NCBI GenBank assembly: GCA_903857265.1
Contig: CAIODZ010000028.1
Coordinates: 1 to 64,000, forward strand
Source of the DNA: an uncultured Phycisphaerales bacterium
GTDB lineage: Bacteria > Planctomycetota > Phycisphaerae > Sedimentisphaerales > Anaerobacaceae
Length of the DNA stretch: 64,000 nucleotides
Direction: 5' to 3'
Position numbers and translations under genes: made by a program. Below are positions 1-8,880 of this stretch, piece by piece (positions within the stretch are counted from its first letter, which is position 1; each line of letters opens with the position of its first letter). The notes under the pieces were generated by a model, which was given only the letters and a program-made list of their open reading frames with translations, was not told the origin of the DNA and did not search any database.

Positions 1-1661
1 ACGGCCAGAGATGCAAAGCCGTATCGCATACATACGCCGCGGTATCGCTTTTTGCCTTTTTCCGTGAGAGAGTCAACGAACTTAAAAGTGTTGCTGCTGT
101 GGAAAGACCCCCTGGGCGTCAGCAGAGGCGCATCATATCGTTCGGGTGATTGCGTAATGGCGCGGATACAGATACAGGCGTCTGTTTTCAGGCAGAGCTT
201 GTTCTCTGTCTCCACGAATTCGTTGCTGAAGCCAATATGGGATTCGTATGGTATAAGGCCGTCTGAATTGGTGATACGGATACCCGCGCATTGACAGCCG
301 CTCCAGTCGCGGATTGCGCTGACGACCGAATCGAGATATTCCTTTCTTGTGGTCTTCTGCGCAAAAAGCTCAAGCAGGACATTCGTAAACCGGTTGCGGT
401 TTTCCATTCTATTATGTTCGGTAACGTCACGGGCGGCAGCAAAGACACCCTGAACCTGCCCTGCTTCGTTTTTATAAAGCGTGGCGTTGTAAATGACGTC
501 TGTTGTATGCCCTGATACGTGCCGGATGATTAGCGGATAATCCTTAACCATACCTTCCGCAAGCGCCTTTTTGTAACTGTCCTTTGCTTTTTGGGGTTCC
601 GTAAAGTAGTCCGAGAAATCGCTGCCTACAAGATTCTGCCTCTGGACGCCCGTTACCAGCTCGGTTGCCCTGTTGATATCGGTAATCTTTCCTTCCGGGC
701 TGATTGTAACAATGGGGTCAAGAGATGCTTCGAGAAGACCGCGTGCATACAGCGACGCGGAGCGGGATGCCTCTTCTGCACGGACCCGCTGCACTATCTG
801 TTTTTGCAGCTCCAGCACCATTTCGCCAAGCTCGGCGGTTCGCTCTTTGACCCGCGTATCAAGCTCGTCATGCGCCTTACGGAGCGCCTCCTCGGCCCGT
901 GCGCGGTCCGTGATGTCGCGTATGTTACACTGGATTACTTTCTCGTGATCAACCATGTACACGTTGCTTACGAACTCCACCGCTATATGGCGTCCGTCTT
1001 TTGTTTCGAGTGGCATATTTTCGTAGCGGACGAATCCTTTGTTTTGTAACTCGAGGAAAGATTCTTTTGATGTCGCAATGTTTTTGAAAAGACCAACCTC
1101 CCATAGATGCTTATCTAAAAGCTCATCGTGAGAATAACCCAGTATATCTTTTATGAATGGGTTAACGTCAACTATCCGCCCGGAGTCCGCATCAAGGATT
1201 AGTATCCCGTCACGGGCCGCCTCAAAAAGCCGGCGATAACGGAGTTCGGAAACCATCATCGCGTCCTCGGCGTTTTTTCGCTCGATGGAGTAACGAATGA
1301 CGCGGGTTATGGTTCGTCCGTCGGTCTGACCTTTTACGAGGTAATCCTGAACGCCTGTTCGCATGGCTTCGACGCCCATATTCTCGTCATCGACTCCGGT
1401 AAGCACCACAATCGGCAAATCAGGAGAGATGCGCCTGGCTTCTCGAACGGTATTAAGGCCGGAGCTGTCGGGCAGGGTCAAATCCAGCAGCACCGCGTCG
1501 GGATGATTGTTTTTAAGATGTTCTTTGGCTTCATTCAGCGATTTAACCACGCTGATGGAAATATCTGTGACGCCGCTTGACAAAACGCTTTCCTGCAGCA
1601 GCATGGCATCGGTGTCGCTGTCTTCCACAAGCAGAATTTTCAATGAGTTGTCTGACGTCAT
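1..1661 (-). CDS. Receiver-PAS-PAS-GAF-like signalling protein (3' end outside window)
   Basis: The reading frame starts at the ATG at 1661 and stays open to the window edge, so the C-terminus is missing. An N-terminal receiver domain (residues 1-125) has the acidic pocket VEDSDTD and a phospho-acceptor Asp at about residue 60 in [12 protein letters not shown]. Two PAS domains with a coiled-coil linker follow, then a GAF-like domain beginning [20 protein letters not shown], of a kind seen in many PAS histidine kinases. The ATG overlaps the stop of the upstream receiver gene as ATGA, so translation is probably coupled. No kinase core is visible in the window; it may lie beyond position 1. The second PAS module is nearly a copy of one in the kinase at 2486-5800. 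Likely role: phosphorelay partner of that kinase (inference). Confidence 0.85.
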   Translation of the reverse strand, partial: MTSDNSLKILLVEDSDTDAMLLQESVLSSGVTDISISVVKSLNEAKEHLKNNHPDAVLLDLTLPDSSGLNTVREARRISPDLPIVVLTGVDDENMGVEAMRTGVQDYLVKGQTDGRTITRVIRYSIERKNAEDAMMVSELRYRRLFEAARDGILILDADSGRIVDVNPFIKDILGYSHDELLDKHLWEVGLFKNIATSKESFLELQNKGFVRYENMPLETKDGRHIAVEFVSNVYMVDHEKVIQCNIRDITDRARAEEALRKAHDELDTRVKERTAELGEMVLELQKQIVQRVRAEEASRSASLYARGLLEASLDPIVTISPEGKITDINRATELVTGVQRQNLVGSDFSDYFTEPQKAKDSYKKALAEGMVKDYPLIIRHVSGHTTDVIYNATLYKNEAGQVQGVFAAARDVTEHNRMENRNRFTNVLLELFAQKTTRKEYLDSVVSAIRDWSGCQCAGIRITNSDGLIPYESHIGFSNEFVETENKLCLKTDACICIRAITQSPERYDAPLLTPRGSFHSSNTFKFVDSLTEKGKKRYRGVCMRYGFASLA

Positions 1662-2104
1662 ATTCTCCTGGGTAAAGTCACAACCGTTAGCCAGAATTGC
1701 TCGATGGATTTGACCACCTCAATAAAATGCGGGAAATCCACGGGCTTTGTAATGTAGCAGTTCGCGTTCAATTGATAGGATTGCAATATATCATTATCAG
1801 AACGAGACGTTGTAAGAACGATAATTGGAATGAGTTTGAGGTCGGGGTCATTTTTCAGCTCCGCGAGGACTTCTCGGCCGTCCTTTTTAGGCAGATTGAG
1901 GTCGAGCATAATAAGGTCGGGCCTCGTGGCTTTGGCGTATTTACCCTGCCGTCTTAAAAAGCTCATTGCCTCGACGCCGTCTTCGACGTGGTTTAGCCGG
2001 TTTGCAACCTTGCCCTCCTTGAGGGCTTCGATTGTCAACGCGGCGTCGCTGGGACTGTCTTCGACCAGCAATATCTCAATAGGTCTTGATTCAGATAGGT
2101 TCAT
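1658..2104 (-). CDS. Rcp1/CheY-like response regulator
   Basis: A 148-residue single receiver domain. [10 protein letters not shown] gives the acidic pocket, Asp68 in [13 protein letters not shown] is the predicted phospho-acceptor, and the conserved Thr and Lys are seen in VLTTSRSD and ITKPVDF. The long loop after the acceptor and the tail [13 protein letters not shown] are typical of Rcp1-type regulators that pair with phytochrome-like PAS/GAF kinases. There is no output domain, so it probably relays phosphate or acts by protein contact. Its ATG overlaps the stop of the GIY-YIG gene (ATGA at 2101-2104) and its stop overlaps the next start, so the three genes are translationally linked. A strong AAAGGAGG ribosome site lies inside the 3' end of the GIY-YIG gene. 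Confidence 0.93.
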   Translation of the reverse strand: MNLSESRPIEILLVEDSPSDAALTIEALKEGKVANRLNHVEDGVEAMSFLRRQGKYAKATRPDLIMLDLNLPKKDGREVLAELKNDPDLKLIPIIVLTTSRSDNDILQSYQLNANCYITKPVDFPHFIEVVKSIEQFWLTVVTLPRRI

Positions 2105-2409
2105 CCAGTTAAACCTCCTTTTATTCTGTTCCTAATATATCTTTTTCCCATGCCTGACTTTAAATATCTTTCTCTACGGAAAGAATCGTCCCGATTAAGG
2201 CATGCTTCACAATATACCAATTTAACGGGTCCCCTGCTTCGTGTATAAAACACTTCTCCTTTTCTATGCTGTTCCAATCTTTTCTTTAAATCACTTGTAG
2301 CGCCCACATAAAATGTTCCAGTTTTTTCACATATAAGGACATATGTATAAAACCACTGAGTCCCGTTAGAAATCGAATATTTTCCAAGAGGAGGTTTAAC
2401 TGGATTCAT
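2101..2409 (-). CDS. GIY-YIG domain protein (UvrC/URI-type nuclease fold)
   Basis: A 102-residue protein with the standalone GIY-YIG layout: [30 protein letters not shown] carries the two hallmark strands (YVL and FYVGA) and the conserved Arg, and the later Glu lies in [21 protein letters not shown]. Family members such as the YhbQ type are small predicted nucleases of unclear role. It has a ribosome site (AAAGGAGAGCC) and starts 77 bases after the kinase stop, so it sits between the kinase and its regulator, which is odd for a nuclease. Residues 2-7 (NPVKPP) and the final residues (KGGLTG) are encoded by the two arms of a perfect 17-bp inverted repeat, suggesting insertion as a unit. The family call is firm; biological role unknown. 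Confidence 0.88.
   Translation of the reverse strand: MNPVKPPLGKYSISNGTQWFYTYVLICEKTGTFYVGATSDLKKRLEQHRKGEVFYTRSRGPVKLVYCEACLNRDDSFRRERYLKSGMGKRYIRNRIKGGLTG
2103..2119. repeat. Left arm of 17-bp inverted repeat bounding the GIY-YIG gene
   Basis: ATCCAGTTAAACCTCCT on the plus strand is the exact reverse complement of 2389-2405. On the transcribed (minus) strand this arm contains the AGGAGG ribosome site of the downstream receiver gene. Confidence 0.9.
2389..2405. repeat. Right arm of 17-bp inverted repeat bounding the GIY-YIG gene
   Basis: AGGAGGTTTAACTGGAT is a perfect partner of 2103-2119, with a mismatch immediately outside on both sides. On the minus strand it encodes the first residues after the start Met of the GIY-YIG protein. 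Confidence 0.9.
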
Positions 2410-2485
2410 CCGCTTGGCTCTCCTTTATATGTTTTAAATTTGTAAAAGTTCAGCCATAGAGTATTATACCTCATTTTTAGGCGTT

Positions 2486-5400
2486 TCAAGCCCCTTCTAT
2501 ATCAGGAACAGTAAAATAAAACGTAGAACCACTTCCTGGCACGGATTCCACCCATATTTTCCCCCCGTGCCGTTCGACAATTTTCTTGCAAATTGACAGT
2601 CCGATACCGGTTCCGGCGTAAGTTTTACGGGTATGCAGCCGCTGAAAAATCATAAATATACGCTCGGCGTATTGCGGCTCAATACCGATACCGTTATCGC
2701 GGATGGCAAATCGCCAGGCGGCATCCTGATGAACAGCGCTGACGTGAATTTGGGGGGTCTGGTCGCTTCGGAATTTTATGGCATTGCCTATAAGGTTCTG
2801 GAACAATCGCGCAAGCTGCTGGTCGTCGAAATAAATGACCGGCAAATCATCGGCGGTAATTTTTGCGCCAGATTCCTCTATGCCTGCCTGAAGACGCGCT
2901 AATGCCTCGTCGAAGGCCTCTTTGGAATTCACCTTCTGAGGTTTTTTGCCCTGTGTGCCGACGCGTGAATATTCGAGCAGGCCGTTGATAAGCGACTGCA
3001 TTCGTTTGGCGCCGTCTATGGAAAAATTCATATATTCGCTTGTTTTTTCGTCGAGGGATTTTTCGAGGTTTCGCTTGAGCAATTCGACAAAGCCGGAGAC
3101 CGCCCTGAGCGGCTCCTGCAAATCGTGGCTGGCCACGTAGGCGAACTGCTCGAGGTCCTTGTTCGACCGGGACAATTCCTCGGTTCGATTTTTAACGAGG
3201 TCTTCCAGATGCAGACGATATTTCTCCAGCTCGGCCTCGATTGCCTTTTTCTCCGTAATATCACGCGCCGCCGCGAAAACACCCTGTATTTGGCCCGCCT
3301 CATTTTTGTAAACGGTGGCATTGTACAGGACATCGGTTGTATGGCCTGACGTGTGCCTGATGGTAAGCGGATAATCCCTGACCATACTTTCCGAGAGGAC
3401 CTTTTTGTAGCCGTCTCTGGCTTTATCCGGCTCCGTGAAGTAATAGGAGAAATCATTGCCAATCAGTCGTTCGCGGGAAATGCCCGTTACCGCTTCGGTT
3501 GCCTTGTTGACATCGGTAATCTTTCCTTCGGGGCTGATTGTAACTAACGGGTCGAGAGATGCTTCGAGAAGACCACGTGCATACAGCGATGCGGAACGGA
3601 ATGCCTCTTCCGCACGAATTCGCTGCTGGACCTGCTTTTGCAGGTCCGACACAGCTTCATTCAAATCTGCGGTTCGCTCTTTGACGCGAATTTCAAGCTC
3701 GTCATGCGATTTTTGCAGCGCCTCCTCGGCGTGCTTGCGTTCGGAGATATCATTGAAAAGGATAGCGACTTTTCGACTTTCCGGCCCGCCGACCCGAACG
3801 GCTGATACGTCGAACCAGCGATTCAACGCCCTGGCCTCGTTCTCAAAGCGCGCCGGTTCGCCGGTCATCGCAACTTTCCCGTAAATCTCAAACCAATGCT
3901 TCTCATGAGCCGGGGCAAGCTCTCGCATTAATTTCCCCCTGGCGTTATGCAGCCCGGTTTGCCTCTCGAATGCCGGATTGATATCGATGAAACGATAATC
4001 GACGGGCTTGTTCGCATCGTCAAACACCACTTCAATAATGCAAAATCCTTCGAGCATTGTCTCGAACAAGGTGCGATACCGTTCCTCGCTTTTCCGCAGC
4101 GCCTCCTCGGCTCGCTTACGGTCGACAATTTTCCATGCCGTGTCCATAAGCAGGGTAAGCTGGGTCACATCTGAGCCGTCGTAGTCCGTTTCCTTGTTGG
4201 CCACGCCGACAACTCCAACGATATGCCCATCGGTAAGGATCGGAACGGTCAGGAATCTGTAGAGCGGAGAATGGCCTTCGGGGTATCCCTTTTTCAGCGG
4301 GTGCGGCGCATGGAAGTCATTGACAATAATAGGTCTGGCCTGCCTCACCGCCTCTCCCCAGATGCCGGTCTTGTCGAGCTGGTAAACGGTCTGCTGCTCG
4401 GCAATGGTGCATTGCTTCATAACGTCCCTAGACCACGTGTCGAGCGTAAATTCTTTCTTTGTTTCGTTATAATGATAAATATAGCCGATCTTGCTGTCTG
4501 TGAGGGTAATAGCTTCGTCGAGCGCGAAGTCAAGAAGCTCCTGGATTGAGCCCGCGCGATGTTGAGATATTCTCAGGAGACCTTCCAGCCGTGCCTCGTT
4601 ACGCTTAATGTTATCTTCCGCCCGCTTGCGCTCGATGATTTCTTTGTTCAATTCATCGCGGGAAGCGGTGGTCTGTTTTAAATCGAATGTCATTTTGTCA
4701 AACGACCTCGAAAGCTGCCCTATCTCATCCTTCAGATTGGTCCCGATTTTATAATCGAGGTTGCCGCTTCCGATTATCGCTGCGCCTTCGGAGAGCCGTT
4801 TTATCGGCTCGGAGATAGAATGGGCGATGGAAAACGCTGTTATGCCGCTCAGAACAATAACAATAACCAGGATTATAACTGCCAGATTTCTTAAATTTGT
4901 TACATCGGCAAATGCTTCCCTGGTATCAATCTTGGCGACCAATCCCCAGTCAAGCGAGGGGATATACCGCCAGGCGGCGATAACTTTCTTTCCCCTGTAA
5001 TCAATTGTCTGGCCGGAGCCGGTTTTGCCCTGCACGGCCTCCTGCATAGGTCGGCCAATCTCATTGCCTATGTCTATTTTTCTTTTAAGAGCCGCATTGG
5101 GGTCATGCCTTAGTGGATTTAAATATACCACCTGATCGCCTGTCTTCTTGCCAATGAGAACCTCTCCGGTTTTACCCAGCCCGGTTGTATCCTGGATTAG
5201 TTTATAAACGGGCGTCATATCCACTTCAAAAGCGATGACCCCGATAAAATCGCCGTTAAAATCAGTGGCCGGAGCGGTAAGCAGCATTTCGAATCTGTTG
5301 TCTTCGGCTGCGTCAAAATACACATCCGAATAGTAAGTCCTGTCTTTGCCCTCAGTGAAGGCCTTCTGTTCAGCATCAACGCCATTAAACATATTTTTTA

Positions 5401-5800
5401 AAAAATGCCCCGGTCTATTTGCGTAAACGACCCTGCCCTGCGGATTAACCAGCATAATATCAGACAGGTCTGAAACGGACAGCATCTGTTGTAATTGCGC
5501 ATCGAGCATTTTTTTAGCGGCGAGGAACTCCTGATTGCCCGGGTCGTCGGCAAGGCGGGTCAGGACAGGAAGGTTTTTCTTAATGTTGTAAAAGCCCTGT
5601 GATATCTCTATGTGCGCCTTTAATCCGGCAAAATATGCGTCTATGCTATCCGCCCTGAAAATAGTAAGGTCCTGCAACTGCGAAAAGCGATTGGCCTCGA
5701 TGGAATTTTCATAATTAGTGAAGGTCAAAGCGCTTACAAACAGTAATGGCATCGTTGCAATCGCCAGAAACATGATGGTAAGTTTCAATCTTATAGACAT
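2486..5800 (-). CDS. Membrane sensor histidine kinase: dCache-HAMP-GAF-PAS-PAS-HisKA-HATPase
   Basis: 1104 residues. Order: N-terminal transmembrane helix (about 7-27), an extracytoplasmic dCache-like sensor (about 35-300), a second helix (VIILVIVIVLSGITAF), HAMP (about 330-385), a GAF domain (from LLRISQHRAGS), two PAS domains with coiled coils, then HisKA with the predicted phospho-His in FAYVASHDLQEPLRA. The ATPase motifs are NLIGNAIKF (N box), RDNGIGIEP (G1) and GTGIGLSICKK (G2). It is an orthodox kinase without a receiver; partner receivers follow at 1658-2104 and in the partial gene at 1-1661. It overlaps the upstream membrane gene by ten bases, so the genes form one operon. The architecture is common in environmental planctomycetes and deltaproteobacteria. 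The ligand cannot be read from the sequence. Confidence 0.95.
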   Translation of the reverse strand: MSIRLKLTIMFLAIATMPLLFVSALTFTNYENSIEANRFSQLQDLTIFRADSIDAYFAGLKAHIEISQGFYNIKKNLPVLTRLADDPGNQEFLAAKKMLDAQLQQMLSVSDLSDIMLVNPQGRVVYANRPGHFLKNMFNGVDAEQKAFTEGKDRTYYSDVYFDAAEDNRFEMLLTAPATDFNGDFIGVIAFEVDMTPVYKLIQDTTGLGKTGEVLIGKKTGDQVVYLNPLRHDPNAALKRKIDIGNEIGRPMQEAVQGKTGSGQTIDYRGKKVIAAWRYIPSLDWGLVAKIDTREAFADVTNLRNLAVIILVIVIVLSGITAFSIAHSISEPIKRLSEGAAIIGSGNLDYKIGTNLKDEIGQLSRSFDKMTFDLKQTTASRDELNKEIIERKRAEDNIKRNEARLEGLLRISQHRAGSIQELLDFALDEAITLTDSKIGYIYHYNETKKEFTLDTWSRDVMKQCTIAEQQTVYQLDKTGIWGEAVRQARPIIVNDFHAPHPLKKGYPEGHSPLYRFLTVPILTDGHIVGVVGVANKETDYDGSDVTQLTLLMDTAWKIVDRKRAEEALRKSEERYRTLFETMLEGFCIIEVVFDDANKPVDYRFIDINPAFERQTGLHNARGKLMRELAPAHEKHWFEIYGKVAMTGEPARFENEARALNRWFDVSAVRVGGPESRKVAILFNDISERKHAEEALQKSHDELEIRVKERTADLNEAVSDLQKQVQQRIRAEEAFRSASLYARGLLEASLDPLVTISPEGKITDVNKATEAVTGISRERLIGNDFSYYFTEPDKARDGYKKVLSESMVRDYPLTIRHTSGHTTDVLYNATVYKNEAGQIQGVFAAARDITEKKAIEAELEKYRLHLEDLVKNRTEELSRSNKDLEQFAYVASHDLQEPLRAVSGFVELLKRNLEKSLDEKTSEYMNFSIDGAKRMQSLINGLLEYSRVGTQGKKPQKVNSKEAFDEALARLQAGIEESGAKITADDLPVIYFDDQQLARLFQNLIGNAIKFRSDQTPQIHVSAVHQDAAWRFAIRDNGIGIEPQYAERIFMIFQRLHTRKTYAGTGIGLSICKKIVERHGGKIWVESVPGSGSTFYFTVPDIEGA

Positions 5801-6597
5801 AAAAGTCCTGTCCCTAATAATATGAACAATGCCGCCGTATTAAATGCGATGGCCGAGTTTACTCCCTCAATGTAGGAATATAGCAGGGGGACATCAATAA
5901 TGTAGCCGAATATCGCTGTCGCCCCGACTGCCACTACAAATAATCCTATGATTTTCAGTTTTAACCGCGATTTACCAGGATTCAATATGGTTAAAACGCC
6001 CCCAACGCCTGTCAGCAGAAAATTAAACATCGTGAGTAACGATGTCACGCCCGGGGCTATGCTTTTTTCGCTAACTATTGTTTCTTTAATAAATAGCTCA
6101 TCCGCCCCTGTCCGGATATGCAGAACTGCCGAGAAAAATAATAATCCCATAAGCAGAATAAGCGCCATTGAGGTTACGGAGATGACCACCTGGGCCTTGT
6201 CGAATTCGCCTTCCATTGCCCTGACAATAAAATAAAGGGTGATACCGCTCAAAACAAAAGCGATGGCGGTGTCAAACTTCATTGATACCCACGCCGGAGA
6301 GATACTTTTCAGGATGCCGATATCGAATATCCAGCCGATTATTACCATAACGCCGGCAATAATCACTACCAGTGACAATATCTTGGCTGTCTTTCTTTTC
6401 TTTTCCGGGGTCATATCGAGACCAATATCGCGTAAATATAACGTGAGAAGTTTTTCATAAATCCAAATCACCCTGTTTCGGTAAGTTCGATATGTAAAGC
6501 CCGGAGGCCCGTATAAGCTCATACCTGACCCTGCCCGGGACCTCTTTGCGAAGTGCATCAACCGCCTCGTTTTTTCGTTTTGTAGCCATAAAGGCAA
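5791..6597 (-). CDS. Multi-pass membrane protein, MASE-like sensor module
   Basis: A hydrophobic protein with six or so transmembrane segments starting after DMTPEKKRKTAK and ending in FNTAALFILLGTGLLCL. The alternating helices and short loops (ILKSISPAWVSMKFDTAIAF) resemble membrane modules fused to PAS kinases in other proteins. Here it is separate and its stop overlaps the kinase start by ten bases, so it is probably co-translated and may act as membrane partner of the kinase (inference). The start is uncertain: the longest frame opens with TTG at 6597, while the internal ATG at 6414 begins exactly before the hydrophobic part. A 44-codon ORF on the same strand (6455-6589, beginning MATKRKNEAVDALRK) overlaps the long N-terminus in another frame, which favours the later start. 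Confidence 0.7.
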   Translation of the reverse strand: MPLWLQNEKTRRLMHFAKRSRAGSGMSLYGPPGFTYRTYRNRVIWIYEKLLTLYLRDIGLDMTPEKKRKTAKILSLVVIIAGVMVIIGWIFDIGILKSISPAWVSMKFDTAIAFVLSGITLYFIVRAMEGEFDKAQVVISVTSMALILLMGLLFFSAVLHIRTGADELFIKETIVSEKSIAPGVTSLLTMFNFLLTGVGGVLTILNPGKSRLKLKIIGLFVVAVGATAIFGYIIDVPLLYSYIEGVNSAIAFNTAALFILLGTGLLCL

Positions 6598-6734
6598 CCT
6601 AAATCGTTTGGCCGGGTGAAGTAAGGCAAAGGATTGCTATATTGTGCCAAAATGGCCTCAAATAATCAATAGCTTCGCCGCAATCTGCGGGTCAGTCATT
6701 TAGTCAATAATGTCTATCCATGGTCAACGACGCC

Positions 6735-8270
6735 TTATTCATTCGTTGAATTGGCGGCAATTTCTTTCATTTGAGGGTAAATATTTTTTAACATCTTACG
6801 AAAGTGAACTCCATATATCGAAAGGCGAACAGCTATCGGCAAACGACGGGGGTTTTTGAGCGACCATAGCATAAGCATCCAATAGTGCAACTTGCCTTTC
6901 TCTATTATGCCGATTCGCCACATTGACCCGAAAAATGCCTTGATGTCGCAATAGCTAAATCTAAGTTTCGCCTTGTCACTGAAACGGTAGTTCTTAAGAA
7001 ACGTTTTGATGCGTTTGCAATAGTATTTCTGCGAGTAGATAGTATTCAGCACTTTAAGATACCCGCCCAGGAGCTCGTGAATATCCATCCTGGGAATAAA
7101 ATTCATTGTGCAGTCCATATTGTCCCCGGTTGCCTGCGTTGTTAATCTGTTTTCGCTCATCAGCTTCTTATAGAGTTTCGTCCCGGGAGGGGCGTTGAGC
7201 AGCCCGACCATCGCGGTAACAACGCCGCTGTCCTGAATTAAACTTATCAATTTATCAAACACGCCCGGCTTATCATTGTCAAAACCGAGGATAAAGCCGG
7301 CCTGGACCTGTATGCCAAACCGCTGTATCTTCTTAACCGCTGCCACAATGTCACGTCCGGTGTTTTGCATTTTGTTGCATTCGGCCAAACTCAATTCATT
7401 CGGAGATTCGATGCCGATAAATGCGCTGTTGAAGCCGGCTCTGGCCATCAGCGTCATAAGCTCCTCGTCATCCACCAGGTCGATAGAGGTCTGTGTGTTG
7501 AAGGAGAACGGGTGTTTTCTTTTATCCATCCAGTTTATGATTGCCGGGAGCAACTCGTTTTTCAGCTGCTGGCGTTTTCCTATAAAGTTATCGTCAACAA
7601 AAAAAACGTCGCCTCGCCATTTATGAACATAAAGATTTTCGAGCTCATCGATTATCTGGCTGGTTGTTTTTGTTCGCACCTTATGGCCCAGCAGGGCTGT
7701 AATATCGCAAAAATCACAATTAAACGGACAGCCGCGGGAATATTGAATACACATCACGGCGTATTTTTTCATGTTAATTAAATCCCACTGCGGGATTGGC
7801 GTAATTTTAAGGTCTGGTTTTTCGTGAGTAGCATAAACTGGTTTGAGACATCCCTTTTCAAGGTCGCTCAAAAAGGCAGGCAGCGTGATTTCCGCTTCAT
7901 GCAGTATGAGGTGGTCAATATTCGGATAGTCCTCGGAAAAACCGGTAAACAGCGGCCCCCCGGCAACGATTTTAACGTTCAGTTTTTTACAGCGTTCAAT
8001 AATCTGGGCGACCGATTTTTTCTGAATCGCCATGCCCGTTATGAATACGTAATCCGCCCATTTGATATCCCGGTCCTGCAGAGCGGTTACGTTCATATCA
8101 ATCAGTTTTTTATCGAAAGATTCCGGAAGCATTGCGGCAACCGTAAGCAGCCCGAGGGGCGGAAGAATCGCCTTTTTGGAAATGAACTTTAAGGCGCTTT
8201 TCAAGCTCCAGAACGTGTTTGGAACTTCCGGATTGACAAGCAGGATTTTCAATTTGTTAGGCATAGTCAT
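6735..8270 (-). CDS. B12-binding radical SAM protein (DUF4070-type)
   Basis: The N-terminus (LKILLVNPEVPNTFW to about residue 150) is a cobalamin-binding Rossmann domain as in class B radical SAM enzymes. The radical SAM core holds the 4Fe-4S motif in YSRGCPFNCDFCDI (CxxxCxxC), a glycine-rich SAM segment (FVDDNFIG) and the later strand GFILGFDND. The C-terminal third matches the DUF4070 region seen next to such domains. Relatives methylate or rearrange lipids and cofactors, for instance hopanoid C2 methylase HpnP; the substrate here is unknown. It appears monocistronic. The start is ambiguous: ATG at 8270 or 8264 both precede PNKLKILL and neither has a strong ribosome site; a GTG at 8294 would extend it by eight residues. 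Confidence 0.9.
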   Translation of the reverse strand: MTMPNKLKILLVNPEVPNTFWSLKSALKFISKKAILPPLGLLTVAAMLPESFDKKLIDMNVTALQDRDIKWADYVFITGMAIQKKSVAQIIERCKKLNVKIVAGGPLFTGFSEDYPNIDHLILHEAEITLPAFLSDLEKGCLKPVYATHEKPDLKITPIPQWDLINMKKYAVMCIQYSRGCPFNCDFCDITALLGHKVRTKTTSQIIDELENLYVHKWRGDVFFVDDNFIGKRQQLKNELLPAIINWMDKRKHPFSFNTQTSIDLVDDEELMTLMARAGFNSAFIGIESPNELSLAECNKMQNTGRDIVAAVKKIQRFGIQVQAGFILGFDNDKPGVFDKLISLIQDSGVVTAMVGLLNAPPGTKLYKKLMSENRLTTQATGDNMDCTMNFIPRMDIHELLGGYLKVLNTIYSQKYYCKRIKTFLKNYRFSDKAKLRFSYCDIKAFFGSMWRIGIIEKGKLHYWMLMLWSLKNPRRLPIAVRLSIYGVHFRKMLKNIYPQMKEIAANSTNE

Positions 8271-8294
8271 ACACAACAATAACAAAGATAACAC

Positions 8295-8518
8295 TTTTAA
8301 AAATCAATGTAAACTCAGTTTTAATGTCAGACCAAAATAATCATAACCTGCTAATACTCACTTTTAGCAATATTTTTATTTTGCTTATTTTCTATTTCTA
8401 CCGTCCTGCTTTCCTTGATATTTTCAGCTTTGGGAAAAGCGAACGTGGCATTTTTTTGATTACCCCCGATACCGAACAAACCACACTTTGTTATTAGAAA
8501 AACAGAGGCGGGCACTCC
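8295..8518. other. Gene-free stretch
   Basis: AT-rich spacer upstream of the radical SAM gene. No recognisable RNA, repeat or open frame with a ribosome site was seen; it probably carries that gene's promoter. Confidence 0.4.
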
Positions 8519-8623
8519 TTAGCTCTCGCATTGTTCGTGCCCGTCACTGTTTTTATCGTCATATCCGGCGCCGGCACAGCAGCAGAAATAGCAAAAATCA
8601 CAGTTATATGTAAGATGCGACAT
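8519..8623 (-). CDS. Possible 34-residue cysteine-rich peptide
   Basis: A short frame starts at the ATG at 8623 after GGTGAGGATATA, an acceptable ribosome site. The peptide begins MSHLTYNCDFCYFCCCAGAG and contains six cysteines in 34 residues, five of them in nine positions (CDFCYFCCC), followed by an acidic tail. No family is recognised. It lies 60 bases downstream of another tiny ORF on the same strand (8684-8776). Clustered cysteines may mean metal binding or modification, but chance is a real alternative at this length. Confidence 0.35.
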   Translation of the reverse strand: MSHLTYNCDFCYFCCCAGAGYDDKNSDGHEQCES

Positions 8624-8683
8624 TATATCCTCACCACTGTTATTTTTGATATATACTACAGTTGCGCCAATCGCCGAAACACT

Positions 8684-8776
8684 CTACCAACTAACGCCAT
8701 GGCATCCATTCGCAAAAGCTGCCACCGCGAAAAGGACTAAAGCCAAAACATACTTGCAAATTAAGTTTAGTTTCAT
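8684..8776 (-). CDS. Possible 30-residue exported micro-peptide or lipoprotein stub
   Basis: The ATG at 8776 follows AAAGGATATTTGAT, a good ribosome site. The product begins MKLNLICKYVLALVLFAVAA and ends after an ANGC segment plus five residues at a TAG. This is a near-perfect signal peptide with a possible lipobox cysteine and almost no mature part, resembling the start of entericidin-like small lipoproteins. It may be a genuine micro-lipoprotein or the broken 5' end of a longer gene. Confidence 0.4.
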   Translation of the reverse strand: MKLNLICKYVLALVLFAVAAFANGCHGVSW

Positions 8777-8880
8777 ATCAAATATCCTTTTGATTAGCGT
8801 TATAATTGTAAATTAGTTTTAGTTTCACACATATGCCGATTGTTAAAACATATTATCCATTCTAACAAGCAAACGTTATC

